The notes under the pieces are model-generated. The model was not told the DNA's origin. It worked only from the letters and a program-made list of their open reading frames with translations, and made no database searches. This document shows, piece after piece, positions 7,614-15,519 of a stretch of DNA of 37,465 nucleotides. The stretch comes from Prevotella sp. Lineage in GTDB: Bacteria; Bacteroidota; Bacteroidia; Bacteroidales; Bacteroidaceae. The position numbers and the translations under genes were made by a program. The DNA lies in NCBI GenBank assembly GCA_017618275.1, contig JAFZUS010000057.1:1-37465 (forward strand), written 5' to 3'. Position 1 is the stretch's first letter. Each line of letters opens with the position of its first letter.

Positions 7614-8317
7614 AAGTTCCACTTCACGGCCAAGGTTGGATTGACAAAGAAGGTCTTGTCATTATACGTGTTGTAGATGAAGTTATTGCTGATCTCCACT
7701 TCACCGCCAATGCTGAAGTGTTCGGTGGCATTGAACCATATCTGGGGCTCAGAGAGGATGACCAGTTTGCCGTGACCATCAGGTTTCTCCTCGCGCCAGA
7801 AATCGATGAAGCCAGAGAAGGTGCATTTCCTGTTGGCAAACGTCGTACCCCACACACCCGTCAGTTGGGCACTGTTGAAGGCACAGTTGTGGTCGGAACT
7901 TTTGAAGAAACGCTTGTAAAGCAACTGAACCGACCATGTGGTGGAGAAGTCACCCGTATGACCATTGTAGGCGGCACCGACGAGGGCTGCCTGCTGATAA
8001 CTGCCAGAGCGGGAGCCCAGTCCGCCGTCGTACTCGACATGGGCTGCGAAGGGCGACTGTTTGCCGATGTTGAACTCACGCGAGATCTCCGTATAAGCAC
8101 CACGTGTCTCCTTACGACTCAAGTCGATATCGACGAAATAGTACCATGAACCCCAGTTATCGGCCTTGAACTGTTCGAGTGTGACGGTCACCTTCTGACG
8201 TCCGTCTTCCTCATCTGGATAGAGGTTACGACCGAAGTCGTAGTGCAACTGGATGTTCTGTGCCTGTGCGGCAAGGGCTGCTGCAGCCATCACCGCGATT
8301 GTTAGAATCTTTTTCAT
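7610..8317 (-). CDS. DUF5020 family outer-membrane protein (Tsx-like)
   Basis: This 235-residue protein starts with a clear signal peptide (MKKILTIAVMAAAALAAQAQ). The rest alternates in short amphipathic strands typical of a small beta-barrel and ends in VKWNF, a terminal aromatic residue as in outer-membrane barrels. I recognise it as DUF5020, which is related to nucleoside-specific Tsx-type channels. It lies 6 bases downstream of an NCS2 nucleobase permease, so the pair could carry nucleosides or bases across the outer and then the inner membrane; that link is inference. Its stop codon is built by the CCTAGG repeat array, so the array may have altered the original 3' end. Confidence 0.75.
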   Translation of the reverse strand: MKKILTIAVMAAAALAAQAQNIQLHYDFGRNLYPDEEDGRQKVTVTLEQFKADNWGSWYYFVDIDLSRKETRGAYTEISREFNIGKQSPFAAHVEYDGGLGSRSGSYQQAALVGAAYNGHTGDFSTTWSVQLLYKRFFKSSDHNCAFNSAQLTGVWGTTFANRKCTFSGFIDFWREEKPDGHGKLVILSEPQIWFNATEHFSIGGEVEISNNFIYNTYNDKTFFVNPTLAVKWNF

Positions 8318-8323
8318 ATCTCT

Positions 8324-9634
8324 TTAGTTAATTAAATATTTCAATAAGAAGAAAAATGCAAGGACATACATCATGATGGACAATTCCTGATGGCGGCCTG
8401 TGCAGACCTTCACCAGGACGCAAGAGAGCATTCCTAATACGATACCGTCGGAGATACTACCCGTGAGCGGCATGGTAAGTATCGTTATGAAGCAGGGAAC
8501 AGCATCGGTGAAATCAGAGAAATCAATCTTTGTAATAGTATTCATCATCAGTACCCCCACCAGCACCAAGGCACTGGTAGTAGCCTCAGGGGGAATAATC
8601 AGGAAGAGCGGGGAAAAGAACAAAGCCACGAAAAACAACATAGCCACCGTAAAGGCCGTGAGTCCCGTACGACCACCTTCTGCAACACCTGTTGCACTCT
8701 CCACGTAAGTTGTCACCGTATTGGTTCCACACAAGGCACCAATGGTTGTTCCGACAGCATCAGCCATCAGTGCACGGTTCAGTCCGTGAATACGTCCGGT
8801 CTTGGGGTCGGCCATACCCGCACTGGTGGAAGTGCCGATCAGAGTGCCAAGCGTGTCAAACAGATCCATGAAGAGCAGGGTGAACACCACCACATAATAG
8901 TTGATATCGAAAGACAGGAAAGCAGAGAAATCCAGACAGAAGGCAATGGGTGCCAGCGACTGGGGCATGCTCACCAGCATGAAATCCTCTGGCATCGGGG
9001 TGACACCGAAGGGGATGCCTATAATGGCGATGATAACGATGGTATAGAACAAAGCCCCCCTGACCTTGGCAGCCATTAGGACGGTTCCCAATATGATACC
9101 AGCAAGTGCCAACGCAGAAGAGACCTTCCATGGCCCCAGCATCGTCAGCATATCCTTGCTGGCCACAATCAGGCCGCCATTCTTCAGTCCGACATAGGCG
9201 ATAAAGATACCGATGCCCACTGTAATGGAGTATCGGAGGTTGAGGGGGATAGCATTGACGATGACTTCACGCACCTTAAACAGGGTAAGCAGTATGAACA
9301 GGATGCCCTCCAAGAACACGGCTGCCAAGGCTTCTTGCCAAGTGTAGCCCATAGTCAGGACAAGCGTATAGGCAAAAAAGGCATTCAGACCCATACCAGA
9401 GGCCAGTGCAAACGGCAACTTGGCATAAAAAGCCATCACCAGCGTGGCCACTGCAGCCGCCACGACAGTGGCAGAGAACAAGGCTCCCTTATCCATCCCC
9501 GTCTCTCCGAGGATCACCGGATTGACGGCTAAGATATACGACATCGTGAGGAAAGTTGTCAGACCGGCCATCAGTTCCACCTTCACAGAATGTTTGAGTG
9601 GGTCGAAACCCAATAGTGCAAGAAATTGATTCAT
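8324..9634 (-). CDS. NCS2 family purine (nucleobase) permease
   Basis: This 436-residue protein is hydrophobic throughout, with about 12-14 membrane segments, as expected for the AzgA/PbuG-type (hypoxanthine/guanine/adenine) branch of NCS2. Visible family motifs are the N-terminal GLTTFLTMSYILAVNP, the FALASGMGLNAFFAYT segment in TM3, and the GLNRALMADAVGTTIGALCG-like block and TYVESATGVAEGGRTGL, which carry substrate-binding residues in TM8-TM10. Inner-membrane proton symport of purine bases is the known role; the precise substrate cannot be read. The ATG overlaps the lpxB stop as ATGA (9631-9634), implying translational coupling. The Tsx-like gene follows 6 bases downstream. Confidence 0.9.
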   Translation of the reverse strand: MNQFLALLGFDPLKHSVKVELMAGLTTFLTMSYILAVNPVILGETGMDKGALFSATVVAAAVATLVMAFYAKLPFALASGMGLNAFFAYTLVLTMGYTWQEALAAVFLEGILFILLTLFKVREVIVNAIPLNLRYSITVGIGIFIAYVGLKNGGLIVASKDMLTMLGPWKVSSALALAGIILGTVLMAAKVRGALFYTIVIIAIIGIPFGVTPMPEDFMLVSMPQSLAPIAFCLDFSAFLSFDINYYVVVFTLLFMDLFDTLGTLIGTSTSAGMADPKTGRIHGLNRALMADAVGTTIGALCGTNTVTTYVESATGVAEGGRTGLTAFTVAMLFFVALFFSPLFLIIPPEATTSALVLVGVLMMNTITKIDFSDFTDAVPCFITILTMPLTGSISDGIVLGMLSCVLVKVCTGRHQELSIMMYVLAFFFLLKYLIN

Positions 9635-10770
9635 ACGGATTTCTTTCTATTTATTAATAATTGATATATCATGCGTGCGGCTTCATCGGGTGCCTTCTTG
9701 TCGCCCAACCGCCTGATCACCTCATCATAGCCATCAAGCATTGCCTGACGATCCGGCCCGTCAAGAATTTTTCGGAGTTCCGTCTTGATATTAGCCACGG
9801 AAAAGGTGTCTGCCACAAGTTCGGGCGCTACATCCCTGTCAGCGATGAGGTTGACCAGTGAGATGGATTTCACCTGGAGAAAATGCCGGCGCAGGAAACT
9901 GAAAAGCCAGTGTAACGGAGTTTCATAGCACACTACCTGAGGCACGCGGAAGAGACAGGCTTCAAGGGTGGCGGTACCACTGGTGACTAAAGCAGCATGG
10001 GCATTTGCCAACAGGCGATAGGTCTGGTTGAAGACAATCTCTGCCTGGCTCCCCCGCATGAACGACTCGTAATAGGATGGTTCTATGCCCGGTGCGCCAG
10101 CCACCACGATGCGGTAGTCTTCTTTATACTCCTTCGTTGCTTCCAACATGGCTGGCAAGTTGTCCTTAATCTCTTGTTTCCTGGAGCCGGCCAACAAAGC
10201 AATGACTGGCCGCTGCCTATCGACTTCTGATTCCTGGCTCCTGTCCTCTAACCTCCTAAACTCCCTGACCTCATCGGCCGTGGGGTTACCCACGTAGTGG
10301 ATAGGATAATGATGTTTCCCTTCGAAGAACTCTACCTCGAAAGGCAAGATGGAAAAGAGTTCATCCACATCGCGCTTGATGTTCTTGATGCGATACTCCT
10401 TCCATGCCCAAATCTTAGGTGAGATGTAATAATATACGGGTATAGATGTCCGCGATTTTACATATTTTGCGATCTTCAGGTTAAAGCCCGGATAGTCAAC
10501 CAGAATCACACAGTCTGGCTGCCACTCCAGAATGTCGCGTTTACACATCCGCATATTACCAAGTATTGTTGGCAGATGGGTAAGCACAGGAACAAAGCCC
10601 ATATAGGCCAGTTCACGGTAATGACGGACACGCGTACCTCCCACTGTGGCCATCAGGTCGCCTCCGAAGAAACGGAACGTTGCCTCTTTGTCCATATTCT
10701 TCAACGACTGCATCAGATGTGATGCATGTAGATCGCCAGATGCCTCGCCTACAATGAGATAATACTTCAT
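9631..10770 (-). CDS. lpxB: Lipid-A-disaccharide synthase
   Basis: This 379-residue protein has the family's usual length. It joins UDP-2,3-diacylglucosamine and lipid X to form the tetra-acyl disaccharide of lipid A at the inner face of the cytoplasmic membrane. Diagnostic sequence includes the start YYLIVGEASGDLHASHL, the FFGGD motif, VDYPGFNLKIAKY, YYISPKIWAWK and the C-domain GSRKQEI nucleotide-sugar binding loop, followed by TSGTATLEACLF. It overlaps both neighbours by 4 bases (ATGA with surE upstream and with the permease downstream). The surE-lpxB order next to parA is common in Bacteroidetes. Nothing is missing. Confidence 0.96.
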   Translation of the reverse strand: MKYYLIVGEASGDLHASHLMQSLKNMDKEATFRFFGGDLMATVGGTRVRHYRELAYMGFVPVLTHLPTILGNMRMCKRDILEWQPDCVILVDYPGFNLKIAKYVKSRTSIPVYYYISPKIWAWKEYRIKNIKRDVDELFSILPFEVEFFEGKHHYPIHYVGNPTADEVREFRRLEDRSQESEVDRQRPVIALLAGSRKQEIKDNLPAMLEATKEYKEDYRIVVAGAPGIEPSYYESFMRGSQAEIVFNQTYRLLANAHAALVTSGTATLEACLFRVPQVVCYETPLHWLFSFLRRHFLQVKSISLVNLIADRDVAPELVADTFSVANIKTELRKILDGPDRQAMLDGYDEVIRRLGDKKAPDEAARMIYQLLINRKKSV

Positions 10771-11549
10771 AAGTCCCAGGATTTGATTTGATCCATCGCC
10801 TGATAGGCTGTCACATCAATCTGTGTCGGCGTAATGGCCACATAGCCATGTGCCAAAGCCCAGTTGTCAGTATCCTCAGCCTCTGGCTCGTCATTCTGAT
10901 ATTGTCCCACCATCCACCAATAATCATAGCCACGGGGGTGATGACATTTCGTCACCTCATTGTACCAGGTGCCGTGCGCCATCCGACAGACACGCACGCC
11001 TTTATAGGTAGTCCTAGGATCTCCTAGAATTAATGGGAAATTCACATTCAGGCAAACACCCAAGGGGAGGCCTTCACGGAGCACAAGCTCCGTAATCTGG
11101 CAGATGAGAGACCGAAGCGGCTGGAAGTCTGCATCATCTCGATGGTCGCACAGGGAGAATGCCACAGATGGGATATATTTCATACAGCCCTCAAAGGTCA
11201 CGCCCATCGTACCACTGTAATGTGTATTAACCGAGCCATTATCGCCGTGGTTGATACCGCCGATGACCATATCAGGCTTGCGCGGGACAATCTCCGCCAA
11301 TGCCAACTTCACGCAATCAACAGGTGTCCCGTTGCAGGACCATATTTCCACGCCTTGACGCTTCTCACGGCAATTCAGTCGCAGCGGCGTAGTGGCAGAA
11401 AAGGCACAGGAATAGCCACTTCGTGCTTCTTCCGGTGCACAGACGATGATATCTCCCATGCCAGAAAGCATCTCAACCAAGTCGTTAATCCCTTTTGCCT
11501 GATACCCGTCGTCGTTAGAAATGAGTAGTAATGGTCGTTTAATTTCCAT
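10767..11549 (-). CDS. surE: 5'/3'-nucleotidase SurE
   Basis: This 260-residue protein is a metal-dependent phosphatase that removes phosphate from nucleoside 5'- and 3'-monophosphates. The metal site DD pair is in LLISNDDGYQAKGI near the start, followed by APEEARSGYSC, NGTPVDCVKLAL, GINHGDN and YSGTMGVTFEG, all conserved. An unusual peptide ILGDPRTT sits at about residues 174-181, directly after CLNVNFP, where homologues normally go straight to a short loop and then KGVRVCR. Its DNA (11013-11028) is a two-unit copy of the CCTAGG repeat, so the loop looks like an in-frame repeat insertion. First gene of the surE-lpxB-permease-DUF5020 unit. Confidence 0.95.
   Translation of the reverse strand: MEIKRPLLLISNDDGYQAKGINDLVEMLSGMGDIIVCAPEEARSGYSCAFSATTPLRLNCREKRQGVEIWSCNGTPVDCVKLALAEIVPRKPDMVIGGINHGDNGSVNTHYSGTMGVTFEGCMKYIPSVAFSLCDHRDDADFQPLRSLICQITELVLREGLPLGVCLNVNFPLILGDPRTTYKGVRVCRMAHGTWYNEVTKCHHPRGYDYWWMVGQYQNDEPEAEDTDNWALAHGYVAITPTQIDVTAYQAMDQIKSWDL
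11013..11028. repeat. CCTAGG repeat, two units inside surE
   Basis: CCTAGG at 11013-11018 and CCTAGA at 11023-11028, spaced 10 bases apart and joined by ATCT. On the coding (minus) strand this gives ILGDPR in a surface-loop position of SurE. Confidence 0.7.
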
Positions 11550-11570
11550 AAAATATCAACTATTTGGGTG

Positions 11571-11578
11571 CAAAGATA
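11571..11578 (-). promoter_or_regulatory. Likely -7 box for the surE operon
   Basis: The minus strand reads TATCTTTG (TAnnTTTG) 21 bases before the surE start. No good TTG is found at the -33 distance, so only the -7 element is supported. Confidence 0.45.
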
Positions 11579-11621
11579 CAAAAAATTCCTAATTCCTACG
11601 CCCTTATTCCCTATTATTTTG

Positions 11622-11629
11622 TACCTTTG
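11622..11629 (+). promoter_or_regulatory. Likely -7 box for the parA operon
   Basis: TACCTTTG lies 42 bases before the parA start, divergent from the surE box. The -33 region lacks a clean TTG at the standard spacing. The divergent intergenic region surE/parA is 122 bases. Confidence 0.5.
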
Positions 11630-11671
11630 TAGCCAAATTTCCTATTAAATAAGGTATAAAGATTTTGAAAT

Positions 11672-12436
11672 ATGGGTAAGATTATTGCATTAGCAAACCA
11701 AAAAGGAGGTGTTGGAAAGACGACGACAACCATCAATCTGGCTGCCTCGCTTGCCACATTGGAAAAGACGGTGCTTGTGGTCGATGCCGACCCGCAAGCC
11801 AATGCCTCCAGTGGTCTGGGTGTCGATATTCAGCAGGTGGACTGTTCCCTTTATGAGTGTATTGTCAACAAGGCAGACATCCGGGACGCCATTTATACGA
11901 CAGACATAGAAGGCTTGGACATCATCCCAAGCCATATTGATTTGGTTGGAGCAGAAATAGAGATGCTGAATATGAATAACCGCGAGAAACTCATCCGCGA
12001 ATTGCTTCAACCCATCAAAGACGATTACGACTATATCCTCATCGACTGTTCGCCTTCACTGGGACTAATTACTGTCAATGCACTGACAGTTGCCGACTCC
12101 GTCATCATCCCCGTTCAATGCGAATATTTCGCCCTCGAAGGAATCAGCAAACTACTGAACACCATCCGAATCATCAAGCAAAAACTGAACCCCGCTCTTG
12201 AGATTGAAGGATTTTTGCTGACCATGTACGATAGTCGTCTGCGACTGGCCAACCAAATTTATGATGAGGTGAAGCGCCACTTCCAGGAACTGGTCTTCAA
12301 GACCGTCATCCAGCGCAACGTCAAGTTAAGCGAGGCTCCCAGTCACGGTCTGCCCGCCATCCTCTACGATGCAGACTCTACAGGCAGTAAGAATCATCTG
12401 GCACTTGCCAAGGAAATCATTAACAAAAACAAATAA
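11672..12436 (+). CDS. parA: Chromosome partitioning ATPase ParA (Soj)
   Basis: This 254-residue protein is a chromosomal ParA/Soj ATPase of the MinD/Mrp fold. It has the deviant Walker A KGGVGKTT at residues 11-18, [17 protein letters not shown] (switch I/A' motif), [17 protein letters not shown] (Walker B) and [19 protein letters not shown]. It forms ATP-dependent dimers on the nucleoid and moves ParB-parS complexes during segregation. It is the first gene of a five-gene plus-strand run, 6 bases before parB. Length and motifs are complete. Confidence 0.95.
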   Translation: MGKIIALANQKGGVGKTTTTINLAASLATLEKTVLVVDADPQANASSGLGVDIQQVDCSLYECIVNKADIRDAIYTTDIEGLDIIPSHIDLVGAEIEMLNMNNREKLIRELLQPIKDDYDYILIDCSPSLGLITVNALTVADSVIIPVQCEYFALEGISKLLNTIRIIKQKLNPALEIEGFLLTMYDSRLRLANQIYDEVKRHFQELVFKTVIQRNVKLSEAPSHGLPAILYDADSTGSKNHLALAKEIINKNK

Positions 12437-12442
12437 GGGGCT

Positions 12443-13372
12443 ATGGCAGTACACAAGAAATACGACCGTAACGTATTAGGCCGGGGACTGGACAATATCG
12501 GCACAGGGAAAGGCAGGGGGCTGGATGCCCTGATAGACACTGGTGACGTGCAGACAGAGGGTACTTCCAACCTAAATGAGATACCCATCCACCTCATTGA
12601 ACCCAACCCGAATCAGCCACGACGTGAATTTGATGAAGAGGCCATGGCCGAACTGGCTAATAGTATCCGAGAGATTGGTATTATCACCCCCATCACCTTA
12701 CGTCAGATGCCAGACGGCAAATACCAAATCATTGCAGGAGAACGCAGATGGAGGGCATCGCAACAGGCTGGGCTGAAAAGTATTCCCGCCTATATCCGTA
12801 CCGTAGAGGACCAGAATGTGATGGAGATGGCACTTGTGGAGAATATCCAGCGCGAAGACCTCAACGCCATTGAGATTGCACTCGCCTATCAGCACATGGC
12901 CGACACACTGGGAATGACTCAGGAAAGTATTGCCGACCGGGTCAGCAAAAGCCGCACGGCCATCACTAACTATATGCGTTTGCTGAAACTACCTGCACAG
13001 ATCCAGATGGCTCTTAAGAATCGGGATATGGACATGGGACATGCCCGTGCACTGCTTGCATTAGACAGTCCTTCTGCCCAAATCAAGATGTTCAAAGAGG
13101 TACAAAAGAATGGATACTCTGTACGCAAGGTGGAAGAAATGGTGCAGATGCTCAAGAAAGGGAAAGACATCCAAACCATCAAGACAACTATCTCCTCCAA
13201 GACACAGTTACCGAGAGAATATATCATCCTACGTGACCGTCTTGCGAATCTGTTTAAGACTAAGGTCGACATGACCTGCTCTCCAAAAGGAAAAGGTAAG
13301 ATTTGTATTCCTTTCGCTAACGAAGAGGAACTCGAACGCATCATGAATGCAATTGATGGAATCAATGGTTAA
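12443..13372 (+). CDS. parB: Chromosome partitioning protein ParB
   Basis: This 309-residue ParB/Spo0J-type protein binds parS and slides along DNA as a CTP-dependent clamp. Visible parts are a basic N-terminus with GRGLDNI and GRGLDALI (ParA-interacting region), PNPNQPRREFD, the GERRWRA CTP-binding motif (99-105), the ENIQREDL box (133-140), the helix-turn-helix LGMTQESIADRVSKSRTAITNYMRLL, and a C-terminal dimer domain. It follows parA by 6 bases and overlaps the next gene by 8 bases. No convincing parS is visible near the operon. Confidence 0.95.
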   Translation: MAVHKKYDRNVLGRGLDNIGTGKGRGLDALIDTGDVQTEGTSNLNEIPIHLIEPNPNQPRREFDEEAMAELANSIREIGIITPITLRQMPDGKYQIIAGERRWRASQQAGLKSIPAYIRTVEDQNVMEMALVENIQREDLNAIEIALAYQHMADTLGMTQESIADRVSKSRTAITNYMRLLKLPAQIQMALKNRDMDMGHARALLALDSPSAQIKMFKEVQKNGYSVRKVEEMVQMLKKGKDIQTIKTTISSKTQLPREYIILRDRLANLFKTKVDMTCSPKGKGKICIPFANEEELERIMNAIDGING

Positions 13373-14027
13373 AAAACTGGTCCTTCTGCCCCTGATGCTG
13401 TTGACTGGCACTATCCAATTATCTGCCCAGGACATAATCCCTGCAGATAGTATAGCGTCAGACACTATACCGTCAGTCGTGCAGCCCCTACAGGTCACAA
13501 AGGAATTCAAGGACTGGTCTACCTGGAAACCAGATCCCAAAAGAGCCTTGTGGCTGGCACTGGTCATCCCGGGCGGAGGACAGATATATAACCGCAAATA
13601 CTGGAAACTGCCGCTTGTGTACGGAGGTTTTTTAGGCTGTGTATATGCCATGAGTTGGAACAATTCCCAATATAAGGACTACGCTCAGGCCTACCTGGAC
13701 CTTTCGGACAATGACCCTGGCACCGCCAGTTACAATAAATTCCTGCATCTCGGCGTGGAGATAACAGATGCCAACAAACAGCGCTATCTTGATATTTTCA
13801 GGAAACGTAAAGACAAGTACCGTCGGTGGCGCGATCTGAGTTTCTTTGTCATGTGCGGCGTATATGCTCTTTCCGTCATTGATGCCTACGTGGATGCAGA
13901 ATTGTCTGTATTTGACATTTCCAAGGATCTGAGTCTAAAAGTGGAGCCGACTATCATTAACACGCACACGTCGAACAACCCGTTTGACTCTTCATCCATA
14001 GGATTGCAGTGTAGTGTGAATTTCTGA
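13365..14027 (+). CDS. DUF5683 domain-containing exported/membrane protein
   Basis: I chose ATG 13365 because it gives a clean signal-like start (MVKKLVLLPLMLLTGTIQLS) and overlaps parB as ATGGTTAA; the frame also has ATGs at 13347 and 13356 that would add residues buried in parB. The 220-residue product has the DUF5683 hallmarks: DWSTWKPDPKRALWLALVIP followed by GGGQIYNRKYWKLPLVYGG, and two or three membrane segments (around residues 70-90 and near DLSFFVMCGVYALSVIDAYV). The family occurs almost only in Bacteroidetes, next to parAB and lytic transglycosylase genes. Its role is unknown; the neighbourhood suggests a link to envelope growth or division. Confidence 0.85.
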   Translation: MVKKLVLLPLMLLTGTIQLSAQDIIPADSIASDTIPSVVQPLQVTKEFKDWSTWKPDPKRALWLALVIPGGGQIYNRKYWKLPLVYGGFLGCVYAMSWNNSQYKDYAQAYLDLSDNDPGTASYNKFLHLGVEITDANKQRYLDIFRKRKDKYRRWRDLSFFVMCGVYALSVIDAYVDAELSVFDISKDLSLKVEPTIINTHTSNNPFDSSSIGLQCSVNF

Positions 14028-14062
14028 AAATTTAAAATGGTAAAATAATGAAAAAGTAAGAT

Positions 14063-15514
14063 ATGAAGAAAAGATTATTATGGATATTTGCTATCATGTT
14101 GCTGATCGGCACTTGCAATACGCTGCAGGCCCAGGTCGTCGTGGAAACAGATCCTGTGGAAACAGACTTTGACGATGAAGATGAAGATGAAGAAGACGAA
14201 GAGGCAGACGATGATATGGAAAATGATGATGATGTGCCGCTTGGAGAAGACGAGTTTGCAGTCACAGATAATGAAGGGAATGAAGAAGTCGTAGAATTTC
14301 CAGAAGCCATGACTTACGACTTGGACAGTCTACTGAACCTCTATATGTCGAAAACATATCTAAGCGGTGACAATGACTGCCAAATGAAAAATGAAAATCC
14401 CGTTTTCGCCAAAGAGGTATATGTTGAACGCCTCAGCCGCATCCCCTCTGTGATGGAACTGGCCTACAACGATGTAGTACAGAAATTCATTGACCGTTAC
14501 AGTGGTCGTCTACGTTACTCTGTCAGTTATATGCTGGGAGCCGCCAACTTCTATATGCCGATCTTCGAGGAGGCACTTGAGGCCTACAAGTTGCCCTTGG
14601 AACTGAAATACCTGCCCATCATCGAATCGGCCTTGAACCCGAAAGCCGTATCAAGAGCCGGTGCTACAGGACTCTGGCAATTCATGCTGGCAACTGGCAA
14701 GCAATACGGCCTGGAGGTGAACTCCCTAGTCGACGAGCGCCGCGATCCCGTGAAATCATCGTATGCCGCAGCCCGCTATCTGAAGGCACTCTACCGGATC
14801 TTCGGTGATTGGAATCTGGTCATTGCTGCCTATAACTGTGGCCCAGAAAATATCAACAAGGCCATCCGCCGGGCTCGCGCCGCAGCAGGACATGCCCAGG
14901 ATGATACCCCCATCACCGCCGCAGAGAAGGATTACTGGCATATCTATCCCTATCTCCCTGCTGAGACACGAGGCTATGTGCCAGCCTTCATCGCCGCAAA
15001 CTACATTATGACCTATTACTGCGATCATAATATCTGCCCGATGACCACCCGTCTGCCGGCACAAACAGATACTGTTATTGTCAACAGGAATGTACATCTG
15101 GAACAGGTTGCAGGCGTACTCGGTCTTGACATCGACATGCTTCGTTCACTCAACCCGGAATTCCGCCATGACATCGTACCCGGACTGACCAAACCATACG
15201 CTATCCGGCTTCCTTTAGCCGACACGGGCCGTTTTATCGACAATGAAGACTCCATCTATGCCTACCGTGCCGATGAATTATTGAACAAGCGTATCGAGGT
15301 CACCATCAACGATGATGTTCCAACTTACAGCAAAAAGAAGACCACCGTAAGGAAACGGACAAACACCCGAGCCAGGCGTAACACCCGTGCCACACGCAGC
15401 AAGAAAACGTCTACCAAGCGTTCAACTGCCAAGCGCAAGACTACAGCCAAGAAGACTGTCCGCAGCAAGGCAAAAACGACAACAAAGAAAAAAACAACAA
15501 GGAGGAGGAAATAA
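14063..15514 (+). CDS. MltD-type lytic transglycosylase with basic C-terminal tail
   Basis: This 483-residue protein cleaves peptidoglycan between MurNAc and GlcNAc to give anhydro-MurNAc ends. It has a signal peptide (1-24, ending LQAQ), then a very acidic stretch (about 35-57, mostly D and E). The SLT domain (about 165-330) shows the catalytic Glu188 in YLPIIESALNP, RAGATGLWQFM, YLKALYRIFGDWNLVIAAYN and the family's YVPAFIAANYIM. A single LysM-like segment (about 340-385, VNRNVHLEQVAGVLGLDIDM) follows. The last ~60 residues (424-483) are almost only K, R, T, S and A, resembling a histone H1-like tail, where many MltD proteins carry further LysM repeats. The tail may hold anionic wall polymers or lipopolysaccharide; this is inference. 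It starts 35 bases after DUF5683 and ends 5 bases before rel. Confidence 0.88.
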   Translation: MKKRLLWIFAIMLLIGTCNTLQAQVVVETDPVETDFDDEDEDEEDEEADDDMENDDDVPLGEDEFAVTDNEGNEEVVEFPEAMTYDLDSLLNLYMSKTYLSGDNDCQMKNENPVFAKEVYVERLSRIPSVMELAYNDVVQKFIDRYSGRLRYSVSYMLGAANFYMPIFEEALEAYKLPLELKYLPIIESALNPKAVSRAGATGLWQFMLATGKQYGLEVNSLVDERRDPVKSSYAAARYLKALYRIFGDWNLVIAAYNCGPENINKAIRRARAAAGHAQDDTPITAAEKDYWHIYPYLPAETRGYVPAFIAANYIMTYYCDHNICPMTTRLPAQTDTVIVNRNVHLEQVAGVLGLDIDMLRSLNPEFRHDIVPGLTKPYAIRLPLADTGRFIDNEDSIYAYRADELLNKRIEVTINDDVPTYSKKKTTVRKRTNTRARRNTRATRSKKTSTKRSTAKRKTTAKKTVRSKAKTTTKKKTTRRRK

Positions 15515-15519
15515 CGATT

